Positions 10,663 through 21,205 of a stretch of DNA of 64,000 nucleotides are shown here, in pieces (position 1 is the first letter of the stretch; the number at the start of each line of letters is the position of its first letter). The position numbers were made by a program, and so were the translations under genes. The stretch comes from Dendrobium chrysotoxum (lineage: Eukaryota; Streptophyta; Magnoliopsida; Asparagales; Orchidaceae). The stretch is from assembly GCA_019925795.1 (NCBI GenBank), contig CM034304.1, positions 9,487,471 through 9,551,470 of the forward strand. The letters are read 5' to 3'. The notes beneath the pieces are model-generated. The model worked only from the letters and a program-made list of their open reading frames with translations, ran no database searches and had not been told where the DNA came from.

Positions 10663-12370
10663 ATGGCTAACTTTGGTAATCATAATATTGCTGAAGGTTT
10701 TTCAATTATATGACCACCATTGTTTGATAACATACCTTTTAATTTTGGAAAACTCGCATGTCCACCTTTTTATAATCAATTGATTATCATAGGTGGATGT
10801 TTATTAAGGATGGCTATGAAGCACCTTTTAGAATGGTTAATAATGTTAAAAATAAACTGCCTTCACTGATTGGACATTTGATGATCATGATTTAACATAA
10901 CTGAATGCAAATTGTATGAACTATTTTTTTGTGCTTTAAAATCTGAAGATTACATGCGTATTTTCACTTGTACGACTAGTAAAGAAATTTAGGATAGATT
11001 ATGCATTACTTATAAAGGTACATCTGAGGTTAAGCAATCTAGATTAAATATCTTACTTCAGGACTATGAAATTTTTCACATGAAACCTAGTGAATCAATT
11101 CCAGAAATGTATACTAGGTTCACTCAAATTGTCACTTCTTTATATGCTTTAGGAAGAGAACTTACAAACTATAAAAAAGTGAAAAAAATTCTAAGATGTT
11201 TGCCTTCTTCTTTTATTGCCAAGATAACTATAATTACTGAATCCAAAGATTTGAATACTTATTCTATTGATAACTTACTTGGGTCACTTATTGCTTACGA
11301 GCAAGGAGTGAACCAACAACAAATTGATGCAGGTGAGAAGAAGAGGGGAAGAAGAGGGAGAAAACTGTGGCACTAAAGGCAAACGATACTGACTCTGACT
11401 CTTCTGGGTCTAATAGTAATTTTGTTTCCTTAATCACAAGACAATTTAATAGATTTTTAAGGAAGAAACATAAGAACTTTCAGAAATGGAACAAAGGTAA
11501 GAGTAGCAAAAATTATAAAGGTTCATCTGATACTGTTTGCTTTGAATGTAGGAAGCTTGGACATATAAAGGCTAATTATCCTACACTTAAAGCTCACCCA
11601 AGCAAGGAGAATGGTGAGGATAAACCCAAGTTCAAGAGGGATATGAAGCGGATCCAAAAGGCATTCTGGGCAGATTCTACATCTGACTCCTCTGAGAATG
11701 AAGCTGAAGAGGAGACTACGAACTTGTGTCTAATGGATGATGATCATCCTGGTCAGTCTGATCAAGAAGAGGTATGTGAGCTAACCTATGATCAATTGCT
11801 AGATGTTTCTAAGAAAATTCATTCATCGTATAGAAAACATAAGAAAACTCATACTAGTCTGAAATTAGAATTACTGAATTTATAAAAAGAGCATGAAATA
11901 TTGATTAAAGTTCATTCTACTCTTGATTGCAATCACATGTCACTACTTGTTGAATTTGATGAATTGAATAAAAAATATTCTGATTTGATTACTGAGCATG
12001 ATTCATTAAAATGCTTGCATGTTGATTTAGAAAGAGCTTTTAAAGAATTAGACACCATGGCATGTGACTTAGAGAGAAGCAAGGAAATTTAAAATTATAA
12101 GTCTCATGAAGGAAACTAAATTTCTAAGACTGAAAATTTATGCTTTTGAGAAAAATGAAACACCTCCTACTTTTTCACAATGTTATGCACCTCCGCCTTT
12201 TGAAGAATCTATTCAAAAATCATCAAAGCATATTTCATTCAAACCATGGAAGAGGCATAATCACCCACATAGATTAGTTAACCCTTTTCCTGGTGTTAGA
12301 TGATTTTCTTGTGGCATGCTTGGACATATCTCTCACACCTGCATTGTTCACCGTAGTACACATTAGGTGT
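10663..12370 (+). pseudogene. Element A gag (nucleocapsid)
   Basis: The start is ATG at 10,663 (MANFGNHN). The capsid-like part is broken by stops to about 11,000, then reads well: MKPSESIPEMYTRFTQIVT (11,080) to LGSLIAYEQGV. The first zinc knuckle, CFECRKLGHIKANY (about 11,540), has lost its last Cys. A Glu/Lys-rich stretch and a long coiled coil (about 11,780-12,080) follow, with KKTHTS inside. A second knuckle near 12,300-12,340 (SCGMLGHISHTC) has its first Cys replaced by a stop. Two frameshifts (near 11,340 and 12,080) split the frame. Two knuckles around a coiled coil recur in D. Confidence 0.88.
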
Positions 12371-12439
12371 GAAGGCCCAAATTGCATGCTTCACAGCACA
12401 GCACATATGCATTGCATTCTTCTTTTCATAAGAAGGAAC

Positions 12440-14020
12440 CAAAACAAATCTGACGTTTGATGATTTTATAGGTGTGCTCTCACACAAGACCTCATGAGAG
12501 TATGTGGTATCTGGACAGTGGATGCTCAAGACATATGATTGGAGATGTAAATCAATTCATTTCACTGGAGGCCAGGGCTAGAGGCAAGGTTACACTTGGA
12601 GACAACACCACCAGGAGGGTGGTAGGAGCAGGTATAATTGGCGAGTCAAAAAATTTCATTATTGATAATATTTTGCTTGTAGATGGATTGAAAAATAACT
12701 TGCTGAGCATCAGTCAACTTTGTGACAAAGGATACAACATCAAGTTCCTGCCCACTTACTGCATTATAAGCTTAAATGATAAAATTATTTTGCAGGGACC
12801 AAGGATCAATAATGTCTACGTGCTGGATGTAAGCTGCTTTACAACTGATGTTTCAATTTGCTTAAAAATTACTGCTGATGAGTCTTGGTTGTGGCACAGG
12901 AGATTATGTCAAGCTAGTATGAAAACCCTTAGGAGAGTCACCCAAAAGGACTTAGTTAGAGGTGTCCCCAAGCTTAAGTTCACTAAGGACCACCTGTGTG
13001 ATGCCGGTCAATTAGGGAATCAAGTCCACTCCTCTTTCCACTCAATTAAGGACATCAACACCTCTAGACCTTTAGAAGTCCTTCACATGGATTTGTTTAG
13101 ACCCATTAGCACTGCCAGCTTAGGGGGGAGAGTCTATGATTTTGTGATTGTTGATGATTACTTGAGGTTCACTTGGATTAGATTTCTGTCACATAAATCT
13201 GAGTTATTTAATGAATTTAAGTTTTTCTCCACTTGGATTTAGAGGAAGTTAGGTTATGAGATCTCAACTATTCATAGTGATCATGGTGGAGAGTTTAAAA
13301 ATACGAGATTTGGAACATTCTATGTGGAGTAAGGGATTAGCCACAACTTTTCAGCTCCAAGGACCCCTCAGCAGAACGGGGTAGCTGAAAGAAAGAATAA
13401 GACCTTAGTGGAAGCCACTAGAGCCATGCTTGCTGAGTATTCACTTCCAAAATACTTTTGGGCTGAAGTGGTGAATACTGCCAATTATGTGCTGAATAGG
13501 GAGAATGTTAGATCAAATTTGAATAAGACACCTTATGAGATCATTAAGGGTAGAACTCCAAACCTGTCCCACCTCCATGTCTTTGGCGGTAAGGTTTTCA
13601 TTCTAAATAATGGAAAATCATCCTTAGAAAAATTGAACCCCAAATCTGATGAAGGAGTGTTCTTAGGCTATTCTAGTGTGGGGAAATCCTTTAGGGTGTT
13701 TAATAAGAGGACTTTGGTGGTGGAGGAGACAACTCATATGGTGTTTAATGAATCTGATCCTAAGGAGACTAGATTTGAGGAAGAAGAAGAGGTAGGAGAG
13801 ATTACCCAAGGAGTTGAAAATGTAAATATGGAGGAAAGGGTAGAACTTGAAAACACTTTGCCTAGAGATTGGAGATATGCTTCGAGTCATCCTAAAGAAC
13901 TGATCTTAGGAGACCCTTCTGAAGGTGTTAGAACTAGGCATGGACTTAGGAAGGAAGTAGACCATTCTGCCTTTATCTCAATGACTGAACCCACCAACAT
14001 CAATCAAGAACTTTCTGATT
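12440..14020 (+). pseudogene. Element A pol, protease and integrase
   Basis: One open frame from 12,472 to 13,242 carries the protease site LDSGCSRHM (about 12,508-12,535) and the pre-integrase block. The integrase zinc motif is damaged: the second His position reads Cys (HRRLCQAS) and the Cys pair reads CDAG. The core has HMDLFRPIS (about 13,085), HSDHGGEF (about 13,275) and NGVAERKNKT (about 13,378), so all three catalytic acids are present. A stop at about 13,240 and another near 13,331 interrupt it. The C-terminal part (13,408-14,022) ends in an acidic linker and a stop at 14,020. Confidence 0.9.
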
Positions 14021-14022
14021 AG

Positions 14023-15085
14023 TTTTGGATCTTAGCTATGTAAGAGGAATTGAATCAATTTGTAAGGAATAATGTTTGGGAGTTAATAGAAAGACCTAGG
14101 AATCAAAGTGTAATGGGTACCAAGTGGGTCTTTAAGAATAAGATGACTGATTCTGGTGTGGTGGTTAGGAATAAGGCAAGATTGGTGGCTAAGGGGTTCA
14201 ATCAAGTTGAAGGGATTGATTTTGAGGAGACCTTTGCCCCTGTAGCTAGATTGGAAGCCATTAGGGTGCTACTAGCCTTTGCATGTTATAAAGGATTTAA
14301 TCTATTTCAAATGGATATCAAGAGTGCCTTTTTAGTAGGGGTAATAAAAGAGGATGTCTTGTAGAGCAACCCCCAGGTTTTGAGAGTTTCTAATATCCAA
14401 ATCATGTCTACAGATTAAAAAAGGCCTTATATGGATTGAAACAGGCACCCAGAGCTTCATATGAGAGGCTTAGCACATTCCTACTAGAAAGAGAGTTTGT
14501 TAAGGGGAGCGTAAACACCACCCTTATCCTTAGGAAAGTAGGAGGTGATCTACTCATTGTCCAAATCTATATTGATGATACTTTTTGGATCTTCTGATAA
14601 AAAATTATGTGATAATTTTTCTAAGACAGTGAGTAAGGAGTTTGAGATGAGTGTGATGGGAGAATTGTCCTTTTTGGGGTTTAACATAAGGAAAATGGAT
14701 GATGGAACTTTTCTGAATCAATCAAAATACACTAGGGACATCTTAAAGAAATATGAAATTGACAAAGCTAAGCCAATCAACACTCCCATGAGTTCCTCTG
14801 TTCAGTTAGATAAGGATTCAAATGGAAAATCTTTTGATCAGAAGAAGTTTAGGGGAATAATTGGATCATTGCTTTACCTGACTGCTAGCCGACCTGATAT
14901 TATGTTTAGTGTTTGTCTTTGTTCTAGGTTTTAAACTGATCCTAAAGAGTCCCACCTGACTGCTGTTAAGAGAATTCTTAGATATCTTTTAGGGACCCCA
15001 AATCTAGGAATCTTGTACCCTAGGCACAACACGTCTTTTGAGATTATTGGATATTCTGATTCTAACTTTGTATGGTGTAGGGTGG
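14023..15085 (+). pseudogene. Element A pol, reverse transcriptase
   Basis: The frame from 14,050 reads MGTKWVFKNKM, FNQVEGIDFEETFAPVARLE and LFQMDIKSAFL. In the last motif the usual Asn-Gly reads Val-Gly. A frameshift near 14,360 follows. The catalytic motif is YIDD (about 14,567) with another indel just after. The frame from 14,545 then gives GSSDKKLCDNF, INTPMSSSVQLD and SRPDIMFSVCLCSRF. These breaks mean no full-length enzyme can be made. Confidence 0.9.
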
Positions 15086-15518
15086 ATAGAAAGAGCACTT
15101 CTTGAACTTGTTAATTCATAGGATAGTCTTTAGTCTTCTTGTCTAGTAAAAAATAGAACTCAGTTGCATTTTCCACTGCTGAAGCTGAGTGCATTACAAT
15201 AGGAAGTTGTGTGGCCCAAGTCCTTTGGTTGAAACAACAAGTTTTGGATTTAGGATTACCTGTTGGCACAATTTCAATTCTTTGTGATACACTAGTGCCA
15301 TCTGCATCTCTAAGAATCCAATCCAATATTCTAGAACCAAACATATTGATATAAGGCATCACTTCATTAGGGGTCATGTTACAAAAGGGGACATTGAGCT
15401 ACATTATGTAGCAACTGAAAATCAACTGGCTGACATCTTTACTAAATCACTAGCCTTTGACTCATTCAGCATTCTAATTACCATATTGGGTGTGATTGAC
15501 ATAAATGCAAGAATCTGA
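15086..15518 (+). pseudogene. Element A pol, RNase H domain
   Basis: FSTAEAECITIGSC (about 15,168-15,210) and LWLKQQVLDLGLPVGTISIL (about 15,222-15,282) are readable. A one-base loss near 15,290 then shifts the frame across the last catalytic block, which D keeps intact. Pol ends GVIDINARI with TGA at 15,516-15,518. Confidence 0.85.
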
Positions 15519-16844
15519 TGACTGCTGATTTCTGAATTTTCTCTTTTTATTTTGCATTCAGTTCTTGTTTGCTTTGATTATCCATTTTACTTTAGAATTT
15601 TTCTTTTCCTACTAATTTTTGTTGTTTGATTTGCTTATAAGATTTAATTATTTCCTGCTGATTTTCATTTACTAATTTTTATGTGTCTGTCTTTCTTCCT
15701 TCTTATTTTTTATTTACAGATTACTCACTTTTAAATCAGATCTCTGCTTACTACTGTTGAAAAATTGGATTTCTGACTGAGAGTTTTGCCTTGTTTTTGT
15801 TTAAAAGCTTGTAAGCAGTAATTAACTCCTCTAGACTGTTAAATGGAAGAAATATTGATGATTGTTTCTCTTCCTCTAACTCCTTTAATGGTGTATTATT
15901 TCTTTGGGATAAAAATCTTCTTCAAAATTAAAAAGTTGGTTTTTGAAATAGAAATCTATTTTATCTTCCTACAGTAATCTACCCCATATAAATAGTGTTT
16001 TTAAAGCTTTGAATCATTATTATATTTTTCTTAATCAAGTGATTGCACTTATCATATGATGTATAGTTTTTATTTTGTGAATTACTCTTCCTTACTGTAG
16101 ACAGTGAGTTTTGTCATCTCATATGTGTGGAAGGTAATTTCATAGCTGAGATTCTTTAATGATTACGAAAGAAAACAAGCTTACAAAAGATGCACAAAGC
16201 GCCAAACAAAATGCAAAAGAGGCACAATATGAGCCCAAAGCTGAAAAGATGCGCAATGTCGCCAAATTGGAAAGATACACAAAGTGTATAAAAAATCAAA
16301 AGATGCGCAAAGCGCCAAATAAATTAAAAAGAGGGACAAAATGAGCCCACAAAGAAATAAGCTTTCTTCCCTTTCAGATCCTTAAATGTCTTAGAAAAAT
16401 CCATGCGCCACTTAATATTTTCAAAAGCTTGAGATGAAAAATCATAATTTCTGATTCCTTACTTTATAATACTATTATATCAGATATTTTTCTGGAACGA
16501 GACTTGAAAGGATCTCTTTTCAAATCTAATTCTTTTCTTCTGAATTAGAGTTTTGTTTGAAAGGAATTTGAACCTGTAAGGTGTCCGAGGTAGGAGTTAC
16601 GAAAGTCGATTTTCCAACTTTTCTAGATTTCAGCATTATCGATTTTCTTCTTGTTGGCTTTTGAATTGAAAATCAGAGAAAATTCTATTTTACTGGAGCT
16701 GATTAAAAAAAATTATTATTTTCACTATTATTTTTCTTGTTTCTATTTTTTATTTGATGTGATTTTGGTTTTTCTATTTTTTTTGTGTTTTAGGGATCTT
16801 TGATCTTTCCTCTCCATCCTTCATCTTTTTCACTTTTTCTTCAC
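15519..16844 (+). other. Element A pol-env spacer, first part, with hairpin-like phrases (about 16,180-16,345)
   Basis: No gene is visible. From about 16,180 the text repeats phrases of the type 'aaaagatgcgcaaagcgcca' and 'agatacacaaagtgtata', each a short inverted repeat around AAA. Element D carries the same unit more than twice in tandem and B carries it once (20,440-20,560). A T-rich run ending 'tgttttag' at about 16,796 looks like a splice acceptor, but the AG is not conserved in D. The 61-codon ORF at 16,159-16,344 is not conserved in D and is not called. Confidence 0.6.
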
Positions 16845-17276
16845 ATCATCCTGGATGATCTCAACATCATCCTGGATGATCCTCTTTGTCCTGGATGATC
16901 CATTCATCATCCTGGATGATCCATTCAAATCATCCCCACTTGATCCAATGGCTGATTTGCACCAATTATTGGTGATTTTCCTTGACAATCCACCTTATCA
17001 TCCTGGACGATCCACGTGTCTGCAGCTGGACTATTCAAATTTAGATTGTTCGATGTATTTGTTACATATCATCCTGGATGATCCACTTAATCATCCTTAA
17101 TGATACTTTTCATCAACGATCGTCCAGCTGGACTCCTCGGGATGATCGCCTGTGTCAATCATCCTGGATGATATCTGATCATCCTGGATGATCGAATCAC
17201 CTTTTTAACCAATCGTCCAGGCCATCATTATTGCACCTATCATCATGGATGATCCTGCGATCATCCTGGTCGATCG
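16845..17276. repeat. Palindrome array upstream of the env-like ORF in A
   Basis: About a dozen copies of CATCCTGGATGATC-type palindromes occur in 430 bases, including a 17-base copy at 17,177-17,193 (gatcatcctggatgatc). The core is the same as in A's LTRs although the flanking sequence is unrelated. The array ends about 80 bases before the env-like ORF; 'ttaatatatagc' at about 17,287 could be a TATA box. Confidence 0.8.
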
Positions 17277-17358
17277 GTCTATTTTCTTAATATATAGCTC
17301 CTCTTCACAAAACTTTTCACTCCACTTCTTTCCTCTCCTCACTTACATTTTGTTCTTC

Positions 17359-18441
17359 AAGGCTGGTGGAAAAAGATCAAGGAATCACGATGTAAGTTCA
17401 TCCCAGGAAAATGTCGATCCCTGATTTCCTGATGCAGCTGATCAGGCTGCTTTCCAACGTTACCTTGAAGTTGGAATCACTCATTCAAAGATCGTCAACC
17501 CCCGTACTCTAACCTACTCGGTACTGGATCTATTTGCTCATACCTCCCTTACCTTCATTCTCACCCTAGCCTTCCCCTTTAGCTCTGAACTTTTTAGGAT
17601 CTTTTTTGCCAATATTTGAATCACCTCCGATTACTCTGCACTGCACTCCTTTGTAAATCAGAAACCTGTAGAATTTACCACACAGGATTTTCACACTATC
17701 CTCCAACTTTTAATCACTAGCAATAAGCTCCACAATATAGTTTCTGATCCTGATTTTGATTGGAGTGTTGCCAATCATTTTCTTAAAAATACCAACATCC
17801 ACTACCACGATAATGCATGTTCTTCCCTACTTAAGGATGCCCATACAATTCAAAATGTTCTTCGTTGCTCAATCATCCCTAAGGTTGGGGACCACATTCA
17901 CATCACACCTTTACTTTCCCTGACTACCTACTACATCATGGCCCACTGGGAGTTCAATGTTACCGATCTCCTGTTCCGATATGTTGAACATCTTACTAGC
18001 ATTAGGGATCCGGGCCATAGGAGACGCCCAAATCTAGCCCTGGGCCACCTCATTGCCTATGTACTTGAGTCAAAGTATAATCTACAATATCCGGTTCCTG
18101 CCGATGTCCCTCTTTCCTACTACATAAATAACTCCTTCCATGTCCTCCACAGTACCCGACTTCATATGGAGCCCACCGTGGATGTTGAGGAGGAAGAGGA
18201 AGAAGCTGTTCATATACCTGCTTCACCTGATGCACCTGCTCCTCTTCGTATTGCATCACCCTTTGATCATCTGGTGCATCATTTCGACCAGTGGGAGGCC
18301 CATTTTGACTCCTACGTGACTACCCAATGGGAGCAGCACGACCAGGACATGGCCTGGTTTGGAGAGCAGTTCACCACCATTCCTAATTACTTTTATCCAC
18401 CACCACCTCCTCCATCTAATCAGGATCCGCCCCTCTATTAA
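17359..18441 (+). pseudogene. Element A env-like ORF (about 360 codons)
   Basis: The frame is continuous from 17,359 to the stop at 18,439-18,441 apart from two stops (near 17,425 and 17,617) and a lost start (ATG to AAG, by comparison with D and B). Order: basic N-terminus, SKIVNPRTLTYSVLDLFAH, DFDWSVANHFL, IIPKVGDHIHITPLLSLTTY, LTSIRDPGHRRRPNLALGHL, a run of Glu (about 18,190), then HHFDQWEAHFDSYVTTQWEQ and a proline tail. No signal peptide or membrane helix is visible, so a true envelope role is doubtful. It resembles 'putative plant transposon protein' families only from memory. Confidence 0.78.
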
Positions 18442-18719
18442 GTTGTTTTGTTTCAGTTTATTGTGCTATTTTTTCATTTGCTATTATTTGTTTATCTTTA
18501 CTGTTCCTCCTTTTTGTAATGTCAAAAGGAGGAGTTATTTTTATGTTGTAGTAGTTTCATTTATTATTTTTGTTGTAGTTGTGTCCTTTATTATATTAAA
18601 TGTCACTAGTTATCAATGATTAGTAAAATTTATCATCTCTCACCTGTGCTTTAATTACTATAATCTGGTTGATTTGAAACTACTAAATAAATGTTTGCCA
18701 TCATCAAAAAAGGGGAGAT
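18442..18719 (+). promoter_or_regulatory. Element A 3' region: secondary and main polypurine tracts
   Basis: A purine tract AAAAGGAGGAG at 18,524-18,534 follows 'aatgtc' and recurs at the same place in B, C and D. The main PPT is AAAAAAGGGGAGA at 18,706-18,718, just before the 3' LTR, and primes plus-strand DNA. Upstream of it, 18,689-18,709 pairs with 18,749-18,769 in the LTR. Confidence 0.82.
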
Positions 18720-18769
18720 TATTACAAACCTGGATTTAGGGATTATAATTTTAATGATAACAAACATTT
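18689..18769. repeat. Inverted repeat enclosing the PPT and start of the 3' LTR of A
   Basis: Arms 18,689-18,709 and 18,749-18,769 (21 bases each) are complementary at 18 positions; the outer nine (AAATGTTTG / CAAACATTT) pair perfectly. The loop holds the PPT and the first ~29 bases of U3. Equivalent arms occur in C, D and E with different but still matching sequence. Confidence 0.7.
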
Positions 18770-20128
18770 CTGTGTTCTGCTTTGACTGGCTAACATCTCA
18801 GGTACAAAAGATCAAATGCAATTCAAGCCAACTCAAGATCGGCTCCGCGTGTGTTTAATTGTAATTTTTCCCTTTCTTGAGTCAAATGTAATGTAATTGA
18901 TCCTACAGCTAAGTAACCTTGCACACACATACTCAGGGGGAGTGAGATCTAGCGAAAACCTGAAGTTCAACTTTTGAACAAATTATACTGGACGATCTGT
19001 TCATTGAACTAATCATCCCGGATGATATTTATATCATACTGGATGATCCATTACGATCTCAAAACCCTAGCCACCAAGATAAATTAGGCAAGGATTTAAG
19101 ATTCAAATTTTGGTCTAATCATCCAGGACGATCCATATCGTACTAGATGATCTATGATAATGTTGCCTAAATTAATCCTTTGATTATTTAATTAAATATG
19201 CATATTTTGTTATTCTGATCATCCTGGATGATCTGTATATCATACGGGATGATTTGTACAACATTTCTACTGATCGTCTTGGACTATCAGTTCAAATTCT
19301 GAACATTGTCCTGAATGATCCTGCGATCGTCCTAGATGATCATTGGCGGCAGAATTGAGTTTTTAGGGTTTTCTGAAGCTGTCTTTTGGAGCACATCGTC
19401 CTGGATGATCTTTGCTACTAGAACTAATTTGGAAGGACTTTTTGAGCTCTCTTTTTAAGCTTTCTCAAGGCACTTGATAAGTGTCTTTAGCAGCCATTGA
19501 GGCTTTGTTTCTTCTGGAGAAAACTTGAAGAGAGAGCTTGAAAGGGAGAGTAGAAAGGGTGGAGTTTGAGAGGGAGAAGAGCCTTGGAAGGGGGATTTTC
19601 TAGGGAGTGTGAGGGGGTTCACACGGTTGCTCCAGCAAGCTTGCACCTAAGTACCATCGGATTCAAGGGTCATCTCGAAGGAAGTTTTGGGAACAAGAAG
19701 ATCTCTTTGGTGTCTAAGGACCCGGCTACTCCATCACACCGGGGAAGGTGGAAGTAATTTTGTAAGGGCTTCTCGGCCTAGCTGTGGGGGCTAAATGAGA
19801 GTCACTAAAGGTGTAGTGCAATACCTGGAGGGTACCTCCGGGGAGTGGACGTAGGTCAGGTTGGACTGAACCACTTTAAATTTGGTGTATTCTTTCTAAT
19901 TATTTTTTGCATTTTATTTTACTGTGAGTAACTGTTTGGGTGAAATATGTGATTGATCTTTTTATTATTGATTTAAATTATTTTCACTGCAAGATTTAAA
20001 AAGATTTCTTTCTTTTGGTTAAAGAAGTTTTTAAATATCCAATTCACCCCCCCCCCCCCCCCCCCCCCCCCCTCTTGGTTAGCCTTGGGACTAGTTCATA
20101 AGGGCTTAACACCCCTATCAAACTTTCA
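18720..20128 (+). repeat. Element A 3' LTR (1409 bp)
   Basis: It aligns along its length with 9177-10,606. The first two bases read TA instead of TG. It ends ACTTTCA at 20,128, directly followed by GAAAA. A palindrome array lies at about 18,985-19,410, with some copies lost relative to the 5' LTR. A run of 26 C at 20,047-20,072 sits at the conserved site after 'aattca'. Confidence 0.92.
20047..20072. repeat. 26-base C homopolymer near the LTR end of A
   Basis: Twenty-six consecutive C between 'aattca' and 'tcttggttag'. The 5' LTR of A has only a short mixed C/T run there. Length may be uncertain because of slippage or assembly. Confidence 0.85.
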
Positions 20129-20133
20129 GAAAA
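20129..20133. repeat. Target-site duplication of element A, right copy (GAAAA)
   Basis: It follows the LTR end directly and differs by one base from the left copy at 9172-9176. Confidence 0.78.
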
Positions 20134-21125
20134 TTCATGAGAATATTTTTCCCTTCTTTCTCTTTGTGGAAAATTTTCCTTTTAAATTAAAATCTAAATG
20201 AAATTGAAATTTGGATTTTGAATCAAAACATCTTCATCCTTCAACATTTTATATTTATCATGGAAATGTCTTTTGTAATTTGTTGAATGCAAGCCATAAT
20301 TTTCTTAATAAGGTTTTTCATTCCTATTAGAGGATTGGATTTGCTTTGTAAATTATTCCTCCTTCTATAAGAGAGTGAATTTTTCTTCCCTTGTATTTGG
20401 AAGATAATTTTACACTAAAGAAATTTTTTTAAAGATTTAGAAGAAAGCAATTTGTAAAAGTGAAAAGAGGCATAAAATGAGTCCAAACTGAAAAGATGCA
20501 TAATGTTTTCCAAATAAATTATAAGATACACAAAGTGTATAAAACTCAAAAGATGCTCAAAGTACACTACAAACCAGTAAAAAGGAAAAAATTAAGCCCA
20601 ATTTAAAATTAGCTTTTCCTTCTTGTAAATCTTTAAATCTTAGAAAACCCGTGTGTTTTCTAATATGTTTGATACTTAAAAAAAATTCATGATTCTTGAT
20701 TCACCATTCTTGCAATAGCATTATATTAGATATATTTTATGCTAGAAGATTAAAAAGTTTAAATTTCTATCTCTAATTTTAATTCTTGAATTAGATTTTT
20801 ATTTAAAAGACTTTAACCTGCACAAATCTTGAGCTGGGGTTGTAAAATCTTGAGTCATTATGCTTTAGTTGCAGTAAAGTTGCTACAGTTTCTTACTTAA
20901 CCTTTTTTATTCGACGGTAAGTTTATTACATTCTAAAACTACTCAAGGTTGCTATAGTGTTGCGTCTTTCAAAAGGGAAATAGTTTGTTGTTTTTGGTCT
21001 TATTTTTTAATTCTTTCTTGTATCTATTTGCTATAATCACCTTTGTTTTTTTCTTTCTTAGTGTGCTCCTTGTTTCTCCTTTTTGTGATGTCAAAATGGG
21101 GAGTGCTATCATGTTTGGTTGCTTT
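20134..21125 (+). other. Element B, continuation: spacer and 3' untranslated region
   Basis: The spacer match to A (from about 15,850) resumes exactly where B was split. The hairpin phrases are present once (20,440-20,560), including 'gatacacaaagtgtata' near 20,523. From about 20,985 the text resembles the region after the env-like ORF, with a degraded secondary PPT ('gatgtcaaaatggggag' at about 21,088). No palindrome array or env-like ORF is seen between the two. ORFs here are artefacts. Confidence 0.6.
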
Positions 21126-21205
21126 GTTTGGGGTAAGTGTTTTGTTATCATCTATTTTTTAATATATATTAAAAAATAGATGATAACAAAACACTTACCC
21201 CAAAC
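21126..21205. repeat. Exact 80-bp palindrome (two 40-base arms, no spacer)
   Basis: The arms 21,126-21,165 and 21,166-21,205 are perfectly complementary, with the centre at 'aatat|atatt'. The right arm contains 'gatgataacaaaa', like the start of Sirevirus LTRs. The palindrome replaces the PPT and most of U3 of B's 3' LTR. Perfect arms in an otherwise decayed element suggest a recent fold-back event or an assembly or amplification artefact. Confidence 0.9.

Larger units (their letters stand above)
9177..20128 (+). mobile_element. Element A: complete Sirevirus-type copia retrotransposon (about 10.95 kb)
   Basis: It has two LTRs (9177-10,606 and 18,720-20,128), PBS, gag with zinc knuckles and a coiled coil, pol in the order protease-integrase-RT-RNase H, a 1.8-kb spacer, an env-like ORF and a PPT. 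The size, the extra ORF after pol, the PPT text and the LTR end ACTTTCA fit the Sirevirus lineage. In the first ~265 aligned bases the LTRs show about 17 differences by eye, mostly transitions, so the insertion is not recent. All ORFs are broken. It lies in B, in the same orientation. Confidence 0.92.

Noticed and set aside
16159..16344. Lys-rich 61-codon ORF in the spacer of A
   Set aside because: It runs through the hairpin repeats, and the reading frame is not kept in D or B.
16725..16797. Splice acceptor for a spliced env-like message in A
   Set aside because: The T-rich run and AG look good, but D has no AG at the matching place; kept only as a minor remark.
16845..17276. CRISPR-like array
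   Set aside because: Repeats are short, degenerate palindromes with irregular spacing in a plant retrotransposon; there are no unique equal-length spacers and no cas genes.
21126..21205. Terminal inverted repeats of a MITE or other DNA transposon
   Set aside because: The arms are contiguous with no interior and no flanking duplication was seen; a fold-back junction explains it better.
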